Assembly (NCBI RefSeq): GCF_020165195.1
Contig: NZ_JAIUHR010000034.1
Coordinates: 1 to 63,132 of the forward strand
Direction: 5' to 3'
DNA: 63,132 nucleotides
DNA from: Mesorhizobium sp. CA14
Lineage (GTDB): Bacteria; Pseudomonadota; Alphaproteobacteria; Rhizobiales; Rhizobiaceae
Position numbers and translations under genes: made by a program. Below are positions 1-8,138 of the stretch, in pieces. The notes under the pieces were generated by a model, which was not told where the DNA came from, ran no database searches, and worked only from the letters and a program-made list of their open reading frames with translations. Position 1 is the first letter of the stretch. Every line of letters starts with the position of its first letter.

Positions 1-92
1 GTAGGGGAGTAGGGGAGTAGGGGGAAGGCATTTCCGAGTGCTGTTCAACACTCCCAAAACATACTCCCTACTCCCCTACTCCCCTACTCCCT
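1..92. repeat. GTAGGGGA tandem array with inverted C-rich arm, copy 1
   Basis: A G-rich arm of GGGGAGTA units (8-nt period) at 1-25 is followed after about 40 nt by its reverse complement (CTCCCCTA units, 63-92). The C-rich arm ends a few bases past the stop codon of the TPR gene on the minus strand. Read in the direction of that gene, the G-rich arm comes first. A second copy with the same layout lies at 30729-30818. It could fold as a long hairpin or as a G-quadruplex on one strand. Function unknown; the window edge may cut it. Confidence 0.85.
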
Positions 93-99
93 TAAACTA

Positions 100-723
100 T
101 CAAATACCCTCGCCTGCCAGCTCTTCCGAGAGCGTCGAGACCTGGTTCTGGGCGCTGCGCATCATCGGGTAGATCGCCAGCACCTTTTGCCACGCTTCCA
201 GCGCCGACTGCTTGTGGCCGGTCTCGGCCATGATCTGGGCGAGGCCCGAAAGCGCGCCGAAATGGCGTGGCTCGAGCGCCAAGGTGCGGTCGATGTCGGC
301 CATCGACTTCCCGTAATTCTTCATCAGGAAATGCACGGTGGCCCGACGGTTCCAGCCTTCGGCATAGTCAGGCTGCAAGGTCACGACCTGGTCGAGGAAA
401 TCGAGGGCGACGTCGAATTTCTGGTCTTCCGTCGCCTTTTGCGCCCACTGCATCATCAGGTCGATCGAGGCGCTGCCCGACTGATTCCACTCGTTCCAAA
501 TGCGGCCGGCGATGCGCTCGGCCGCCTTTTCATTGCGTTCGCGCTTCAGCTCGGTGAAGAGCTGGTCGAGGCGGCCCTGTTTGGTCGGAGCGGCCGGCGG
601 CGGCGTGGCTGCGGCTGGCGGCGCGGCATCTGGAGGCAGCGCGCCTGGCACCTCTTCTGCTCCTGCAGGCAAAGCCGTGCCGGAAAGCAAAAAGGCGGTG
701 AAAAATGCAAAAAGAATCCGCAT
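100..723 (-). CDS. Secreted TPR-repeat protein
   Basis: 207 residues. The N-terminus is a typical signal peptide (hydrophobic FAFFTAFLLSGTALPAG, then AEE), so the protein is predicted to be periplasmic. A Pro/Ala-rich linker (about residues 25-48) precedes a helical region with tetratricopeptide-like repeats at about residues 95-190, for example DVALDFLDQVVTLQPDYAEG and YGKSMADIDRTLALEPRHFG. TPR proteins of this size act as protein-interaction scaffolds; the partner cannot be read from the sequence. The gene stands alone, with the G-rich inverted repeat directly after its stop. Conserved in rhizobia as a tetratricopeptide protein of unknown role. Confidence 0.85.
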   Translation of the reverse strand: MRILFAFFTAFLLSGTALPAGAEEVPGALPPDAAPPAAATPPPAAPTKQGRLDQLFTELKRERNEKAAERIAGRIWNEWNQSGSASIDLMMQWAQKATEDQKFDVALDFLDQVVTLQPDYAEGWNRRATVHFLMKNYGKSMADIDRTLALEPRHFGALSGLAQIMAETGHKQSALEAWQKVLAIYPMMRSAQNQVSTLSEELAGEGI

Positions 724-802
724 CGTCGGAATCTAGTCCCGGACGGCGGATCATCAAAGTGATTTTAGCGTGAGAGCGCCGGCGAACCGGCATTCGACAT
801 CA

Positions 803-861
803 GCGCGGCCTGGTCTCTTTGCATGTCGCTTCCTTTTCGGGCGACATGCATCAGGCCGCGC
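803..861. repeat. Nested palindrome of the GCATGTCG repeat family (copy 1), after rpmJ
   Basis: An outer stem GCGCGGCCTG (803-812) pairs with CAGGCCGCGC (852-861), and an inner stem TGCATGTCGC (820-829) pairs with GCGACATGCA (841-850). It lies immediately beyond the rpmJ stop codon and so may act as the end of the rpmJ transcript. The inner stem is shared with repeats at 27696-27750 and 34917-34965, which marks it as a dispersed repeat. Confidence 0.75.
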
Positions 862-868
862 GCAAGGC

Positions 869-994
869 TCAGCCCTGGCGCGCCTTGTAGCGCGGAGCGG
901 TCTTGTTGATGATGTAGATGCGTCCCTTGCGGCGAACCAGCCGGTTGTCGCGGTGACGTGCCTTGAGCGCCTTGAGCGAATTCTTGATCTTCAT
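869..994 (-). CDS. rpmJ: 50S ribosomal protein L36 (rpmJ)
   Basis: A 41-residue protein beginning MKIKNSLKALKARHRDNR and ending RYKARQG, the signature of the zinc-independent (C-minus) L36 form: it lacks the four zinc-ligand cysteines of the other form. L36 is a small basic protein that binds 23S rRNA in the large subunit. The chosen ATG is the only sensible start; a longer in-frame reading upstream has no family resemblance. A 10-bp perfect stem (1037-1066) lies upstream in the leader and a long palindrome lies just downstream. Confidence 0.95.
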   Translation of the reverse strand: MKIKNSLKALKARHRDNRLVRRKGRIYIINKTAPRYKARQG

Positions 995-1036
995 GGTCTT
1001 GCCTGTTCGGTCAGGGCCCGTCCCGGGCCGAATTTT

Positions 1037-1066
1037 AAAGGCGCGCCCGGAAAAAAGCGCGCCTTT
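1037..1066. promoter_or_regulatory. Hairpin upstream of rpmJ
   Basis: AAAGGCGCGC (1037-1046) and GCGCGCCTTT (1057-1066) form a perfect 10-bp stem around a 10-nt loop that includes an A-run. It lies about 40 nt upstream of the rpmJ start on the minus strand. Read on the minus strand the loop is T-rich, but no T-run follows the stem, so it could be a leader structure rather than a terminator. Role not proven. Confidence 0.45.
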
Positions 1067-1237
1067 GAACTTGCGTGGCTCATAAACGAGGAGGCTTGCC
1101 CGTGTCAACCACATGCGCGTGTCCGAATGCCGCAAGTGGCGCGGCATATCAAATATTCGCCATCCCGGCGAAGCTGCATTGCGCGACTCAAGGGCTGCTG
1201 GAATGGTGCGATCTGCGCGAATGACCGGAGATTGCCC

Positions 1238-1660
1238 ATGCGCCGCCTGCTTCTGCCTGCTTGTCTGGTCTTGCTTGCGACGGCCCCGGCCGCCCGGGCG
1301 CAGGAATGCGACCGCAACGACGACAGCCAGTCGATGCTGAACATCTGCGCCGATGCCGACCGCCAGGCGGCCGACGCCAAGCTCAATGCCGCCTATAAGA
1401 ATATCATCGGCAGCAACGATCAGGCCTCGAACAAGCTGTTGCAGACGGCGCAACGCGCCTGGATCGCCTTTCGCGATGCCGAATGCGCCTATTCGACCGC
1501 CGACAGCGAGGGCGGATCCATCCATCCGATGGAGGTTTCGCAGTGCCTGACGAAGCTCACCAACGAGCGAACAAAGCAGCTCACCTCCGACGCCAGCTGC
1601 AAGCTGAGCGATCCGAGCTGCGCCGGCTCGGACGCGGGCGACGACCAGGATATGCAGTAA
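1238..1660 (+). CDS. Secreted LprI-like protein (DUF1311 family)
   Basis: 140 residues. A signal peptide (RRLLLPACLVLLATAPAARA) is followed by a DUF1311/LprI-type domain with the usual pattern of an N-terminal Cys, a helix with QAADAKLNAAYK, then LLQTAQRAWIAFRDAECAY and a later Cys (SQCLTKLTNERTKQL). Four or more Cys in the mature part suggest disulfides in the periplasm. LprI in mycobacteria is a lysozyme-inhibitor lipoprotein; whether this homologue inhibits anything is unknown. The C-terminal tail is acidic (DAGDDQDMQ). The gene ends a few bases from the convergent purK stop. Confidence 0.85.
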   Translation: MRRLLLPACLVLLATAPAARAQECDRNDDSQSMLNICADADRQAADAKLNAAYKNIIGSNDQASNKLLQTAQRAWIAFRDAECAYSTADSEGGSIHPMEVSQCLTKLTNERTKQLTSDASCKLSDPSCAGSDAGDDQDMQ

Positions 1661-1666
1661 GCGAGT

Positions 1667-2743
1667 TTATCGGGCCCCGATAAGGCGCGTGAAATGGCCC
1701 ATCTTGCGGCCGGGGCGCGATTCGCCCTTGCCGTAGAGATGCAGTATCAGGTCGGGTTCGTTAAGCAGTGCCGGCACCCTCAGCATGTCGTCGCCGATCA
1801 GGTTTTCCATCACGCAGTCAAAATGGCGGGCGGGCGAGCCAAGCGGCAGGCCGGCGACGGCGCGGATATGCTGCTCGAACTGCGAGACGACGCAGACGGC
1901 TTCCGTCCAATGGCCGGAATTGTGCACGCGCGGCGCCAGCTCGTTGACCAGAAGCGAGCCGTCGGCAAGCACGAAGAACTCGACGCCGATGACCCCGACA
2001 TAATCGAGCGCGGAGAGGATTTTCGCGGCGGCATCCTTGCCGGTGGCGGCCGTTTCCGGGCGGATGGCTGCGGGCAGGGTCGAGGTCCGCAGGATGCCTT
2101 CGCGGTGGACGTTCTCGGCCGGATCGTAAGCCGCGACCGAGCCGTCCAGCCCACGCGCGGCGATCACCGAAATCTCGCGCTCGAAGGCGACCAGCGATTC
2201 CAGGATCAGCGGCACATTGCCCATCGCCTCGCAGACCCCGGCAAAGCCGCCGGCCTGCATGTTGCGGAAGACGCGCTGGCCCTTGCCGTCATAGCCCATG
2301 CGGCGGGTCTTCAGCACGCCGCTGCCGTCGAACTTCCTCAAGGCCTCGGTCAGCTGGTCGTCATTGTCGACCGGACAGAACTCCGCGGTCGGGATGCCGA
2401 TGCCGTTGAGAAAGCTTTTCTCGGTGTGGCGATCCTGCGCGACTTCAAGCGCGCGGGCCGGCGGATAGACGGGGACCGTTGCCGCCAGCGTTTGCGCCGC
2501 CGCGACCGGGACATTCTCGAATTCATAGGTGATGACGGCGCTGGCGCTGGCCAGATCGGCGAGCGCCGCCGGATCGTCATAGGCGGCGACGATCTGGCGA
2601 TTGGCGACCTGCGCGGCCGGGCAGTCGGCCTGCGGTTCCAGCACAACGATACGGTAGCCGAGCCGCGCCGCTGCCATCGCCAACATGCGGCCAAGCTGGC
2701 CGCCGCCGATGATGCCGATGGTCGATCCGGGCGCCAGGCTCAC
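1667..2743 (-). CDS. purK: N5-carboxyaminoimidazole ribonucleotide synthase PurK
   Basis: 358 residues, full length for the family. It carries out ATP- and bicarbonate-dependent carboxylation of AIR to N5-CAIR in purine synthesis. It shows the N-terminal nucleotide-fold IGIIGGGQLGRMLAMAAARLG, the ATP-grasp body (ESLVAFEREISVIAARGLDG) and the metal/ATP region VGVIGVEFFVLADG...NELAPRVHNSGHWT. The start is GTG, overlapping the purE stop by four bases, so the two are translationally coupled. The order purE-purK lets the product pass directly to PurE. Confidence 0.96.
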   Translation of the reverse strand: MSLAPGSTIGIIGGGQLGRMLAMAAARLGYRIVVLEPQADCPAAQVANRQIVAAYDDPAALADLASASAVITYEFENVPVAAAQTLAATVPVYPPARALEVAQDRHTEKSFLNGIGIPTAEFCPVDNDDQLTEALRKFDGSGVLKTRRMGYDGKGQRVFRNMQAGGFAGVCEAMGNVPLILESLVAFEREISVIAARGLDGSVAAYDPAENVHREGILRTSTLPAAIRPETAATGKDAAAKILSALDYVGVIGVEFFVLADGSLLVNELAPRVHNSGHWTEAVCVVSQFEQHIRAVAGLPLGSPARHFDCVMENLIGDDMLRVPALLNEPDLILHLYGKGESRPGRKMGHFTRLIGAR

Positions 2744-3237
2744 GGCGCGTCCGTCGGCTCGGCGGCAACCTTGGCGGTCTGCGCCGCGCGCCAGGCGTCA
2801 AGCCGGGCGGCGAGCTTGTCATCGTTGAGCGCCAGCACCGCGGCGGCAAGAAGCGCCGCATTGGCCGCCCCCGCTTTGCCGATCGCCAAAGTGCCGACCG
2901 GGATGCCGGCCGGCATCTGCACGATGGAGAGAAGCGAATCCTGTCCCGACAGCGCTTTGGATTCCACCGGAACGCCGAAGACGGGCAGCGGCGTCATCGC
3001 CGCCGTCATGCCGGGCAGATGCGCCGCCCCGCCGGCGCCGGCGATGATCACCTTGTAGCCGGCCGCCTTGGCGCCCTTGGCGAATTCATAGAGACGGTCG
3101 GGGGTGCGATGGGCGGAGACGATCAGTCTCCTGTGCGGGATGCCCAGCGCCTCCAGTGTTTCCGCCGTGTGGCGCATCGTCGCCCAGTCGGACTGGCTGC
3201 CCATGATGATGGCGACGTCGGCACGCTGATCGGTCAA
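2740..3237 (-). CDS. purE: N5-carboxyaminoimidazole ribonucleotide mutase PurE
   Basis: About 165 residues; converts N5-CAIR to CAIR. It has the class I PurE core: VAIIMGSQSDWATM near the N-terminus, VSAHRTPDRLYEFA, then GAGGAAHLPGMTAAMTPLPV, the substrate loops of the octameric enzyme. I chose a TTG start at 3237 because GGGGAG lies 7 nt upstream; a second TTG seven codons earlier (3258) is possible but lacks a good ribosome site. It is the first gene of purE-purK. The region upstream changes to AT-rich foreign-looking DNA on the other strand. Confidence 0.95.
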   Translation of the reverse strand: MTDQRADVAIIMGSQSDWATMRHTAETLEALGIPHRRLIVSAHRTPDRLYEFAKGAKAAGYKVIIAGAGGAAHLPGMTAAMTPLPVFGVPVESKALSGQDSLLSIVQMPAGIPVGTLAIGKAGAANAALLAAAVLALNDDKLAARLDAWRAAQTAKVAAEPTDAP

Positions 3238-3455
3238 GGCTTCGCTCCCCGGCGGCAAAGGCGCGCCTTAGCGGAATTCGCGGCGAGCCGCAAGAACGCA
3301 CGGTTCCGTGTTAACTCCTCCCGAGAATCTCTACCTCCCCGGGACACGGACCGTCATGCGTAATTGGCCTTGGTCGATGTTGCGTCCGTGGGCCACACGA
3401 TTTACCCTACCCGAAGAGCTGCTGTAGCACGTTTACAGAGTTCGAGGAGGGAAAC

Positions 3456-4922
3456 TTGAAAGATTTGTTTTTTGATTACTATCCCCCAAACTCTGAACAA
3501 TATGAAAGGTTATGGAAAGAAGCAATTATAACGCTAGATACCAATGTTATCTTAAACCTTTATAGGCTTCCCACTACTGCTACCGATGAACTTCTAAAGT
3601 TGATCGAATTATTGGGTGATAGAATATGGATTCCCCACCAGGTCGCGTTGGAATTTCAACGAAGACGGCTTACAGTGATTTCTTCAGAGAGAAAATCATC
3701 AGAGGATGCGCTTTCGACTGCGAAAGAAGTGGTTTTGAAGTTGAAGGAGAGGGTTGATTCCCTCCAGATAGATAAGAGAAGCCTTGGGATAGAGGTAGCT
3801 CCCCTTATCGAGAATCTCGACAGCGCCAATAAGAAGCTCATCGAAGCAATTGAAGCAGTTCATAAATCACAATTGGACATCGCCGCTCCGGACCCAATTA
3901 GGGAGCGGCTTGATAAGATACTCTCGCAGAAGGTCGGTGACGGTCCATCCACCCAGGAAGAATTGGACAAATTGACGGAAGGTGGCGATCAGCGATTTGA
4001 GGAAAAAATTCCTCCTGGATTTGCGGATATAGACAAAGAGAAGAACCCGAACGAGGCTTCGTTTATCTTTAACCAGATGAAATATCAACGAAAGTTTGGG
4101 GACCTGATCCTTTGGCGGCAGATAATTAGCCATGTAAAGGAAAAAGGTATAAAGTGCGTTATATTGGTCACGGCAGACAAGAAGGAAGATTGGTGGTGGA
4201 GGGAGCAAGGTAAGACGATTGGACCGCACCCTGAGTTAATCAGGGAAATTAGAAGAGAGGGAAACGTCGATATTTTTTGGATGTATTCGTCGGTTCAATT
4301 TGTAGAGCACGCAAAGAAATATACTCAGGCAAATGTATCTGAGCAATCTGTTGCTGAACTCCAGGAGGTGGTCTCTAATGCGACCGCGGAGGTCAATTTT
4401 AGAAACTACGTGAGCCATACCCCTATCGAGGAATTCGTCAAGCGATACCCGTCACCGCCTCGGGCATATGGAGGTGCTGACCGCCGCGCGATGGAGAAAG
4501 CGGTTTATGAATGGCTCAGTCTAAATCGCGGATACGTTCGTTTTTCCGACGGACGGTTTCCAAGTTTCGTCGTCAGAGACGGCGTTGAATTGCATGGGTA
4601 TGAGGCACGTCTCTTCCCTAATTTCGATAAGATTTACTTCTCTCCAATGACTATTAATAGTCTCTTGCGCGGATACGTAGAGGTTAAGGAGGGTAGAATT
4701 TCTAAGTTTACATTGATAGGGGTCGTTAGCGAAGATGATGCCCAGCGAGTTTTTGTTCCGGGTCGAATTAGTGAAATCCAGTTCAGAATCAGAGAAATCC
4801 TAAAAAAATATCCCATTACTGGAATTGTTGTAGGTGTTATTGCTGATGGAAAGTTCCGGCCTTTGGTAAGCGAACGGAGTTCGGATTACGACGATTTAGT
4901 CGAATACAGCGATGATCCATGA
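3456..4922 (+). CDS. AT-rich PIN-like domain protein (PIN_8/DUF4935-type), orphan
   Basis: 488 residues. The first 280 residues look like a PIN-like nuclease domain: ITLDTNVILNLYR with the first acidic residue (D28), HQVALEFQRRR with an acidic E66, a charged helical insertion, then KFGDLILWRQII and VILVTADKKEDWWW, the pattern of the PIN_8/DUF4935 family. These acids would bind the metal for RNA cleavage. The C-terminal 200 residues are unrecognised. TTG start with AGGAGG five nucleotides upstream. Base and codon use (many AAA, GAA, ATA, TTA) differ sharply from every neighbour, which suggests recent transfer. No partner antitoxin, integrase or flanking repeat was seen. A defence or RNase role is inference. 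Confidence 0.8.
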   Translation: MKDLFFDYYPPNSEQYERLWKEAIITLDTNVILNLYRLPTTATDELLKLIELLGDRIWIPHQVALEFQRRRLTVISSERKSSEDALSTAKEVVLKLKERVDSLQIDKRSLGIEVAPLIENLDSANKKLIEAIEAVHKSQLDIAAPDPIRERLDKILSQKVGDGPSTQEELDKLTEGGDQRFEEKIPPGFADIDKEKNPNEASFIFNQMKYQRKFGDLILWRQIISHVKEKGIKCVILVTADKKEDWWWREQGKTIGPHPELIREIRREGNVDIFWMYSSVQFVEHAKKYTQANVSEQSVAELQEVVSNATAEVNFRNYVSHTPIEEFVKRYPSPPRAYGGADRRAMEKAVYEWLSLNRGYVRFSDGRFPSFVVRDGVELHGYEARLFPNFDKIYFSPMTINSLLRGYVEVKEGRISKFTLIGVVSEDDAQRVFVPGRISEIQFRIREILKKYPITGIVVGVIADGKFRPLVSERSSDYDDLVEYSDDP

Positions 4923-4966
4923 GTAAGGAAGTCAAGAATCCGTCTTCGCGGGCTCAGCGGTCGAAT

Positions 4967-6172
4967 CTAGTCCGGCCAGCGCAACGCCCCAGCCGAATCC
5001 TTGCGGGCGATCTTCATCGCGTCAGCCGGCCGATCCTTCGCCGTCAGCACGGCGCGCAGCTGCTCGGCCACGACCTCGGCTTCGCCGGGATGCAGGTTGC
5101 ACGGGTCGAGGAAAAAATGGCCGCGCTCGACCTCGTGATTGCGGACAATCACCGGCGGCGAACCGGCAGCCAAAGCGGAAGCGAGGCCGGCGGCGGTGAA
5201 GCGGCTTTCCGGGCGCACGAAGACCTGCAGGCGGTCGAGCGGATTGTTGGTCGGGTCGGGAATGATCTCAGCACCGATGCCGGGGATGCCTTGAAGTGAA
5301 TCCTTCCACAGATTGAGCGCTGCCTCCTCGCGCAGGCGGATGCCGGCATGGTCGCGTTTTTCCCAGGCGTCGAGCGCCGCCATCGTGCCGGCGACGCTTT
5401 CCTTGCCGACCTTCATGGCGCGCGCAACGCCGCGGTTCTGCAGGTAGGCGGCGCGTACCAGGTCCTTGCGGCCGGTGACGATGCCGCTGGTCGGACCGCT
5501 GAGGAATTTGTGGCCGCTATAGACGACGATGTCGGCGCCGCGCGCCAGGAAGCTGCGCAGGTCATATTCGGACGCGGCGTCAACGATCACTGGAATATTC
5601 TTGGCATGGCAAATCTCGCAGAATTCCTCCAGCGAGACCATGCCGTACTGCACCGTATGGTGGGCGACGACGTAGAGAGCCGCGGCCGTGCGCTCATTGA
5701 TTGCCTCGCGCACATGGTAGTCCTGCGTGACGCTGACGGTGCCCGCCGGAATGACCTTGGCGCCGGCGACGCGGATCGACTGGTCGATGGGCGCGCCATA
5801 GTTGACGATGTGGCCGAGCTGGATGACGACCTCCGATTTCAGCCCTTCAGTGTCGTCCGGCAGGCGTTCGATCGCCAAAACGTTGGTGCCGGTCATCGCG
5901 CCGGCGATGGCCATCGTAATGCCCGAGGCGCAGCAGGCGGTGATGAAGCCGGCCTCGCCGCCGGTGAGGCGTGCGACCACCGCGCTCGCGGCGCGCTGCA
6001 GATCGTCCATCTCCACCCATTGCGAGGCCATCTCGGCCATGGCGCTGATCGCTTCGGGAACGATGATCGAGGCGCCCAGCGCCGTCATCGTGCCCGAGAC
6101 ATTGATGATAGGCCTCAAGCCCAGCCGCTCGCGGATGGTGGTGTTGGAGCCGGCGTCGGAATAGGTTTTCAT
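4967..6172 (-). CDS. SelA-like PLP-dependent lyase (D-glucosaminate-6-phosphate ammonia-lyase-like)
   Basis: 401 residues with the SelA/DgaE fold-type I signature: PIINVSGTMTALGAS at the start, a glycine-rich ITACCASGITMAIAGAMTG, the cofactor Asp in PVIVDAASEYDL and the Schiff-base lysine K222 in YSGHKFLSGPTSG. Relatives remove ammonia from amino sugars or hydroxy-amino acids by beta-elimination; the true substrate cannot be read. ATG chosen because the start MKTYSDAGSN matches the family N-terminus; 20 nt separate it from the ridA-like gene upstream. It is the last gene of the transport cluster, so it probably degrades the imported compound. Confidence 0.85.
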   Translation of the reverse strand: MKTYSDAGSNTTIRERLGLRPIINVSGTMTALGASIIVPEAISAMAEMASQWVEMDDLQRAASAVVARLTGGEAGFITACCASGITMAIAGAMTGTNVLAIERLPDDTEGLKSEVVIQLGHIVNYGAPIDQSIRVAGAKVIPAGTVSVTQDYHVREAINERTAAALYVVAHHTVQYGMVSLEEFCEICHAKNIPVIVDAASEYDLRSFLARGADIVVYSGHKFLSGPTSGIVTGRKDLVRAAYLQNRGVARAMKVGKESVAGTMAALDAWEKRDHAGIRLREEAALNLWKDSLQGIPGIGAEIIPDPTNNPLDRLQVFVRPESRFTAAGLASALAAGSPPVIVRNHEVERGHFFLDPCNLHPGEAEVVAEQLRAVLTAKDRPADAMKIARKDSAGALRWPD

Positions 6173-6191
6173 GTGAGTGGACTCCGTTAAG

Positions 6192-6653
6192 TCAGGCGGC
6201 GATCTCGACGACCGCTTCGATTTCGACAGTGATGTTGCGTGGCAGCGAACCGACGCCGATCGCCGAGCGCGCATGGCCGCCGGTCTTGTCGAAGACATCG
6301 GCAAAGAGGTCCGAGCAGCCATTGACCACTTTGGGGTGGTCGCTGAAGGTCGGCGTGGCGTTGACGAAGCCGAGCAGCTTTACCACCCGCACGATGCGGC
6401 CGAGATCGCCCGCCGCCGCATGCATGACGGCGAGCAGATTGAGGCCGGTGAGGCGGGCATGCTCATAGGCCTGCTCGACGGTCACGTCATCGCCGACTTT
6501 GCCGGTGCAAAGCGTGCCGTCGGCACGCAGCGGCCCCTGTCCCGAAAGAAAGATCAGCCGGCCGCTCTCGGCATGGGTGACGAAATTCGCGATGGGCGTG
6601 GGCGGCTCGGGCAGCGTAAGGCCGAGTTCGGCGAGCCGTTTGTAAGGCGACAT
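6192..6653 (-). CDS. RidA family enamine/imine deaminase
   Basis: 153 residues, in the longer YjgF/YER057c/UK114 subgroup. Typical segments are RLIFLSGQGPLRADG, AYEHARLTGLNLLAVMHAAA, RIVRVVKLLGFVNATPTFSD and the C-terminal ARSAIGVGSLPRNITVEIEA, with the conserved Arg of ARSAIG that holds the substrate carboxylate. RidA proteins hydrolyse reactive 2-aminoacrylate-like enamines released by PLP enzymes. Its position directly before a PLP lyase gene supports that role here. GGGAG lies 9 nt before the ATG. It follows the ABC ATPase gene by a 37-nt gap. Confidence 0.9.
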   Translation of the reverse strand: MSPYKRLAELGLTLPEPPTPIANFVTHAESGRLIFLSGQGPLRADGTLCTGKVGDDVTVEQAYEHARLTGLNLLAVMHAAAGDLGRIVRVVKLLGFVNATPTFSDHPKVVNGCSDLFADVFDKTGGHARSAIGVGSLPRNITVEIEAVVEIAA

Positions 6654-6690
6654 GGAAGGGTACTCCCTGGATGGCCGAAGCCATCCGCTT

Positions 6691-7482
6691 TCAGAAATGC
6701 GAGGCGCGGAAACGCGCCAGAAATGTGCGGAGGCGCTCGTTGGTCGTTTCCACGGCAAGAACTTCCTTCGGCGGTCCGACCGCCGAGACGCCGCCATCGG
6801 CCATGAAGACGATGCGGCTGGAGGCATCGCGGGCGAAGGCCATCTCGTGCGTCACCATCACCATGGTCATGCCATCCTCGGCAAGGCTGCGCACCACCGC
6901 CAGCACCTCGCCGACGAGCTCCGGGTCGAGCGCCGAGGTGATCTCGTCGAGCAGCAGGATTTTGGGCTCCATGGCGACGGCGCGAGCAATGCCGACGCGC
7001 TGCTGCTGGCCACCCGAAAGTTCGGCCGGCAGGCTGTCCGCCTTGTGGGCGAGGCCGACGCGGCCCAGCCAATGCTCGGCAATCGAGCGCGCCTCCGTCT
7101 TGGTCTTGCCGCGCACCTTGGTCAGTCCGAGCATGATGTTGCCGGCGGCGGTCAGATGCGGGAAGAGGTTGAAGCTCTGGAACACCATGCCGGTCTCGGC
7201 GCGCATGGCTGCCAAATCGCGTTCGCTGCGCCGCTGGCGCGCGCCGCCGTCGCGAAAGCCGACCTCCTTGCCGTCGATGCGGATCGAGCCGCTGTCATAG
7301 CTTTCGAGGAAATTCACGCAGCGCAACAGCATGGTCTTGCCGCTGCCCGAAGGGCCGATGATGGTCACCACCTCGCCCTTGGCCACCTGCAAGCTGACCG
7401 AGCGCAGCACGCTGACCGAGCCGAAGGATTTCGAGACCTCGGCAATATCGAGAAGCGCTGGGTTGTCGTTCGAACTGGCCAT
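6691..7482 (-). CDS. Polar amino-acid-type ABC transporter ATPase
   Basis: 263 residues. Walker A GPSGSGKTMLL, Q-loop MVFQSFNLFPHLT, ABC signature LSGGQQQRVGIARA, Walker B KILLLDEITSALD and the switch His in MVMVTHEMAFAR are all intact. The family is the GlnQ/HisP type that powers uptake of amino acids. The chosen ATG gives MASSNDNPALLDIAEVSKSF, the normal length. Four nucleotides separate it from the permease gene stop, so the four transport genes form one operon. Confidence 0.92.
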   Translation of the reverse strand: MASSNDNPALLDIAEVSKSFGSVSVLRSVSLQVAKGEVVTIIGPSGSGKTMLLRCVNFLESYDSGSIRIDGKEVGFRDGGARQRRSERDLAAMRAETGMVFQSFNLFPHLTAAGNIMLGLTKVRGKTKTEARSIAEHWLGRVGLAHKADSLPAELSGGQQQRVGIARAVAMEPKILLLDEITSALDPELVGEVLAVVRSLAEDGMTMVMVTHEMAFARDASSRIVFMADGGVSAVGPPKEVLAVETTNERLRTFLARFRASHF

Positions 7483-7486
7483 CGCA

Positions 7487-8137
7487 TTAATCCCGGATGA
7501 AAGCGAAGCGCCGTTCCAGCCGCCGGCTGGCATAGGAAAGCGCATAGTTGACGGCGAAGTAGATCAGCGCGCCGAGGATATAGAGCGGCATCGCCTCATA
7601 GGTGCGGCCGATGATCTGGTTGATCGCCTGCATCAGATCGGTGATGCCGAGCAGCGAAACCAGCGCGCTGCCCTTCACGGCATCGGTGACGCCATTGATC
7701 CAGGGCGGCAGGAAGCGGCGGAAAGCCTGCGGGAAAATCACCGAGGTGAGGCGCTGCCGGAAGGTGAGGCCGATCGCCATCGCCGCTTCGGACTGGCCTT
7801 TCGGGATCGATGCTACGGCGCCGCGCAGATACTCGACGACCTGCGCCGTCTTGAACAAGGTCAGCGCCAGCACCGCCGCCCAGAAGGACTGAAGGTGCAC
7901 GCCGACAGCGGGCAGGCCGTAATAGACGAAGAACATCAGCACCAGGATCGGGATGCCGCGGATGGTGTCCGAAAAGATGCGCACCGCCCAACGCAGCGGC
8001 GCTGGCCCGTAGACCAGGCCGACGCCCAGCAGGACCCCGGCGATCAAGGACAGGACCACGACCAGCAGCGAGACCCATAAGGTCACGGCGAAGCCTTCGG
8101 CAAGGAACGGCAGGGCGTAGAGGATCTGGCTCAGCAT
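7487..8137 (-). CDS. Polar amino-acid-type ABC transporter permease, second subunit
   Basis: 216 residues with about five membrane spans (for example LWVSLLVVVLSLIAGVLLGV). It carries the HisMQ-type EAA loop region EAAMAIGLTFRQRLTSVIFPQAF that docks on the ATPase. It starts with MLSQILYALPFLAEG; the ATG overlaps the end region of the other permease by one nucleotide gap, so the two are coupled. The two different permease genes probably form a heterodimer in the inner membrane. Substrate not determinable. Confidence 0.92.
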   Translation of the reverse strand: MLSQILYALPFLAEGFAVTLWVSLLVVVLSLIAGVLLGVGLVYGPAPLRWAVRIFSDTIRGIPILVLMFFVYYGLPAVGVHLQSFWAAVLALTLFKTAQVVEYLRGAVASIPKGQSEAAMAIGLTFRQRLTSVIFPQAFRRFLPPWINGVTDAVKGSALVSLLGITDLMQAINQIIGRTYEAMPLYILGALIYFAVNYALSYASRRLERRFAFIRD

Positions 8138-8138
8138 C

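Noticed and set aside
1..92. CRISPR array
   Set aside because: Units are 8-nt direct repeats without spacers, followed by the inverted arm.
1694..3058. A 454-codon plus-strand frame opposite purK and purE
   Set aside because: Mirror frame of purK/purE; no ribosome site or domain, and low-complexity Arg/Ala content.
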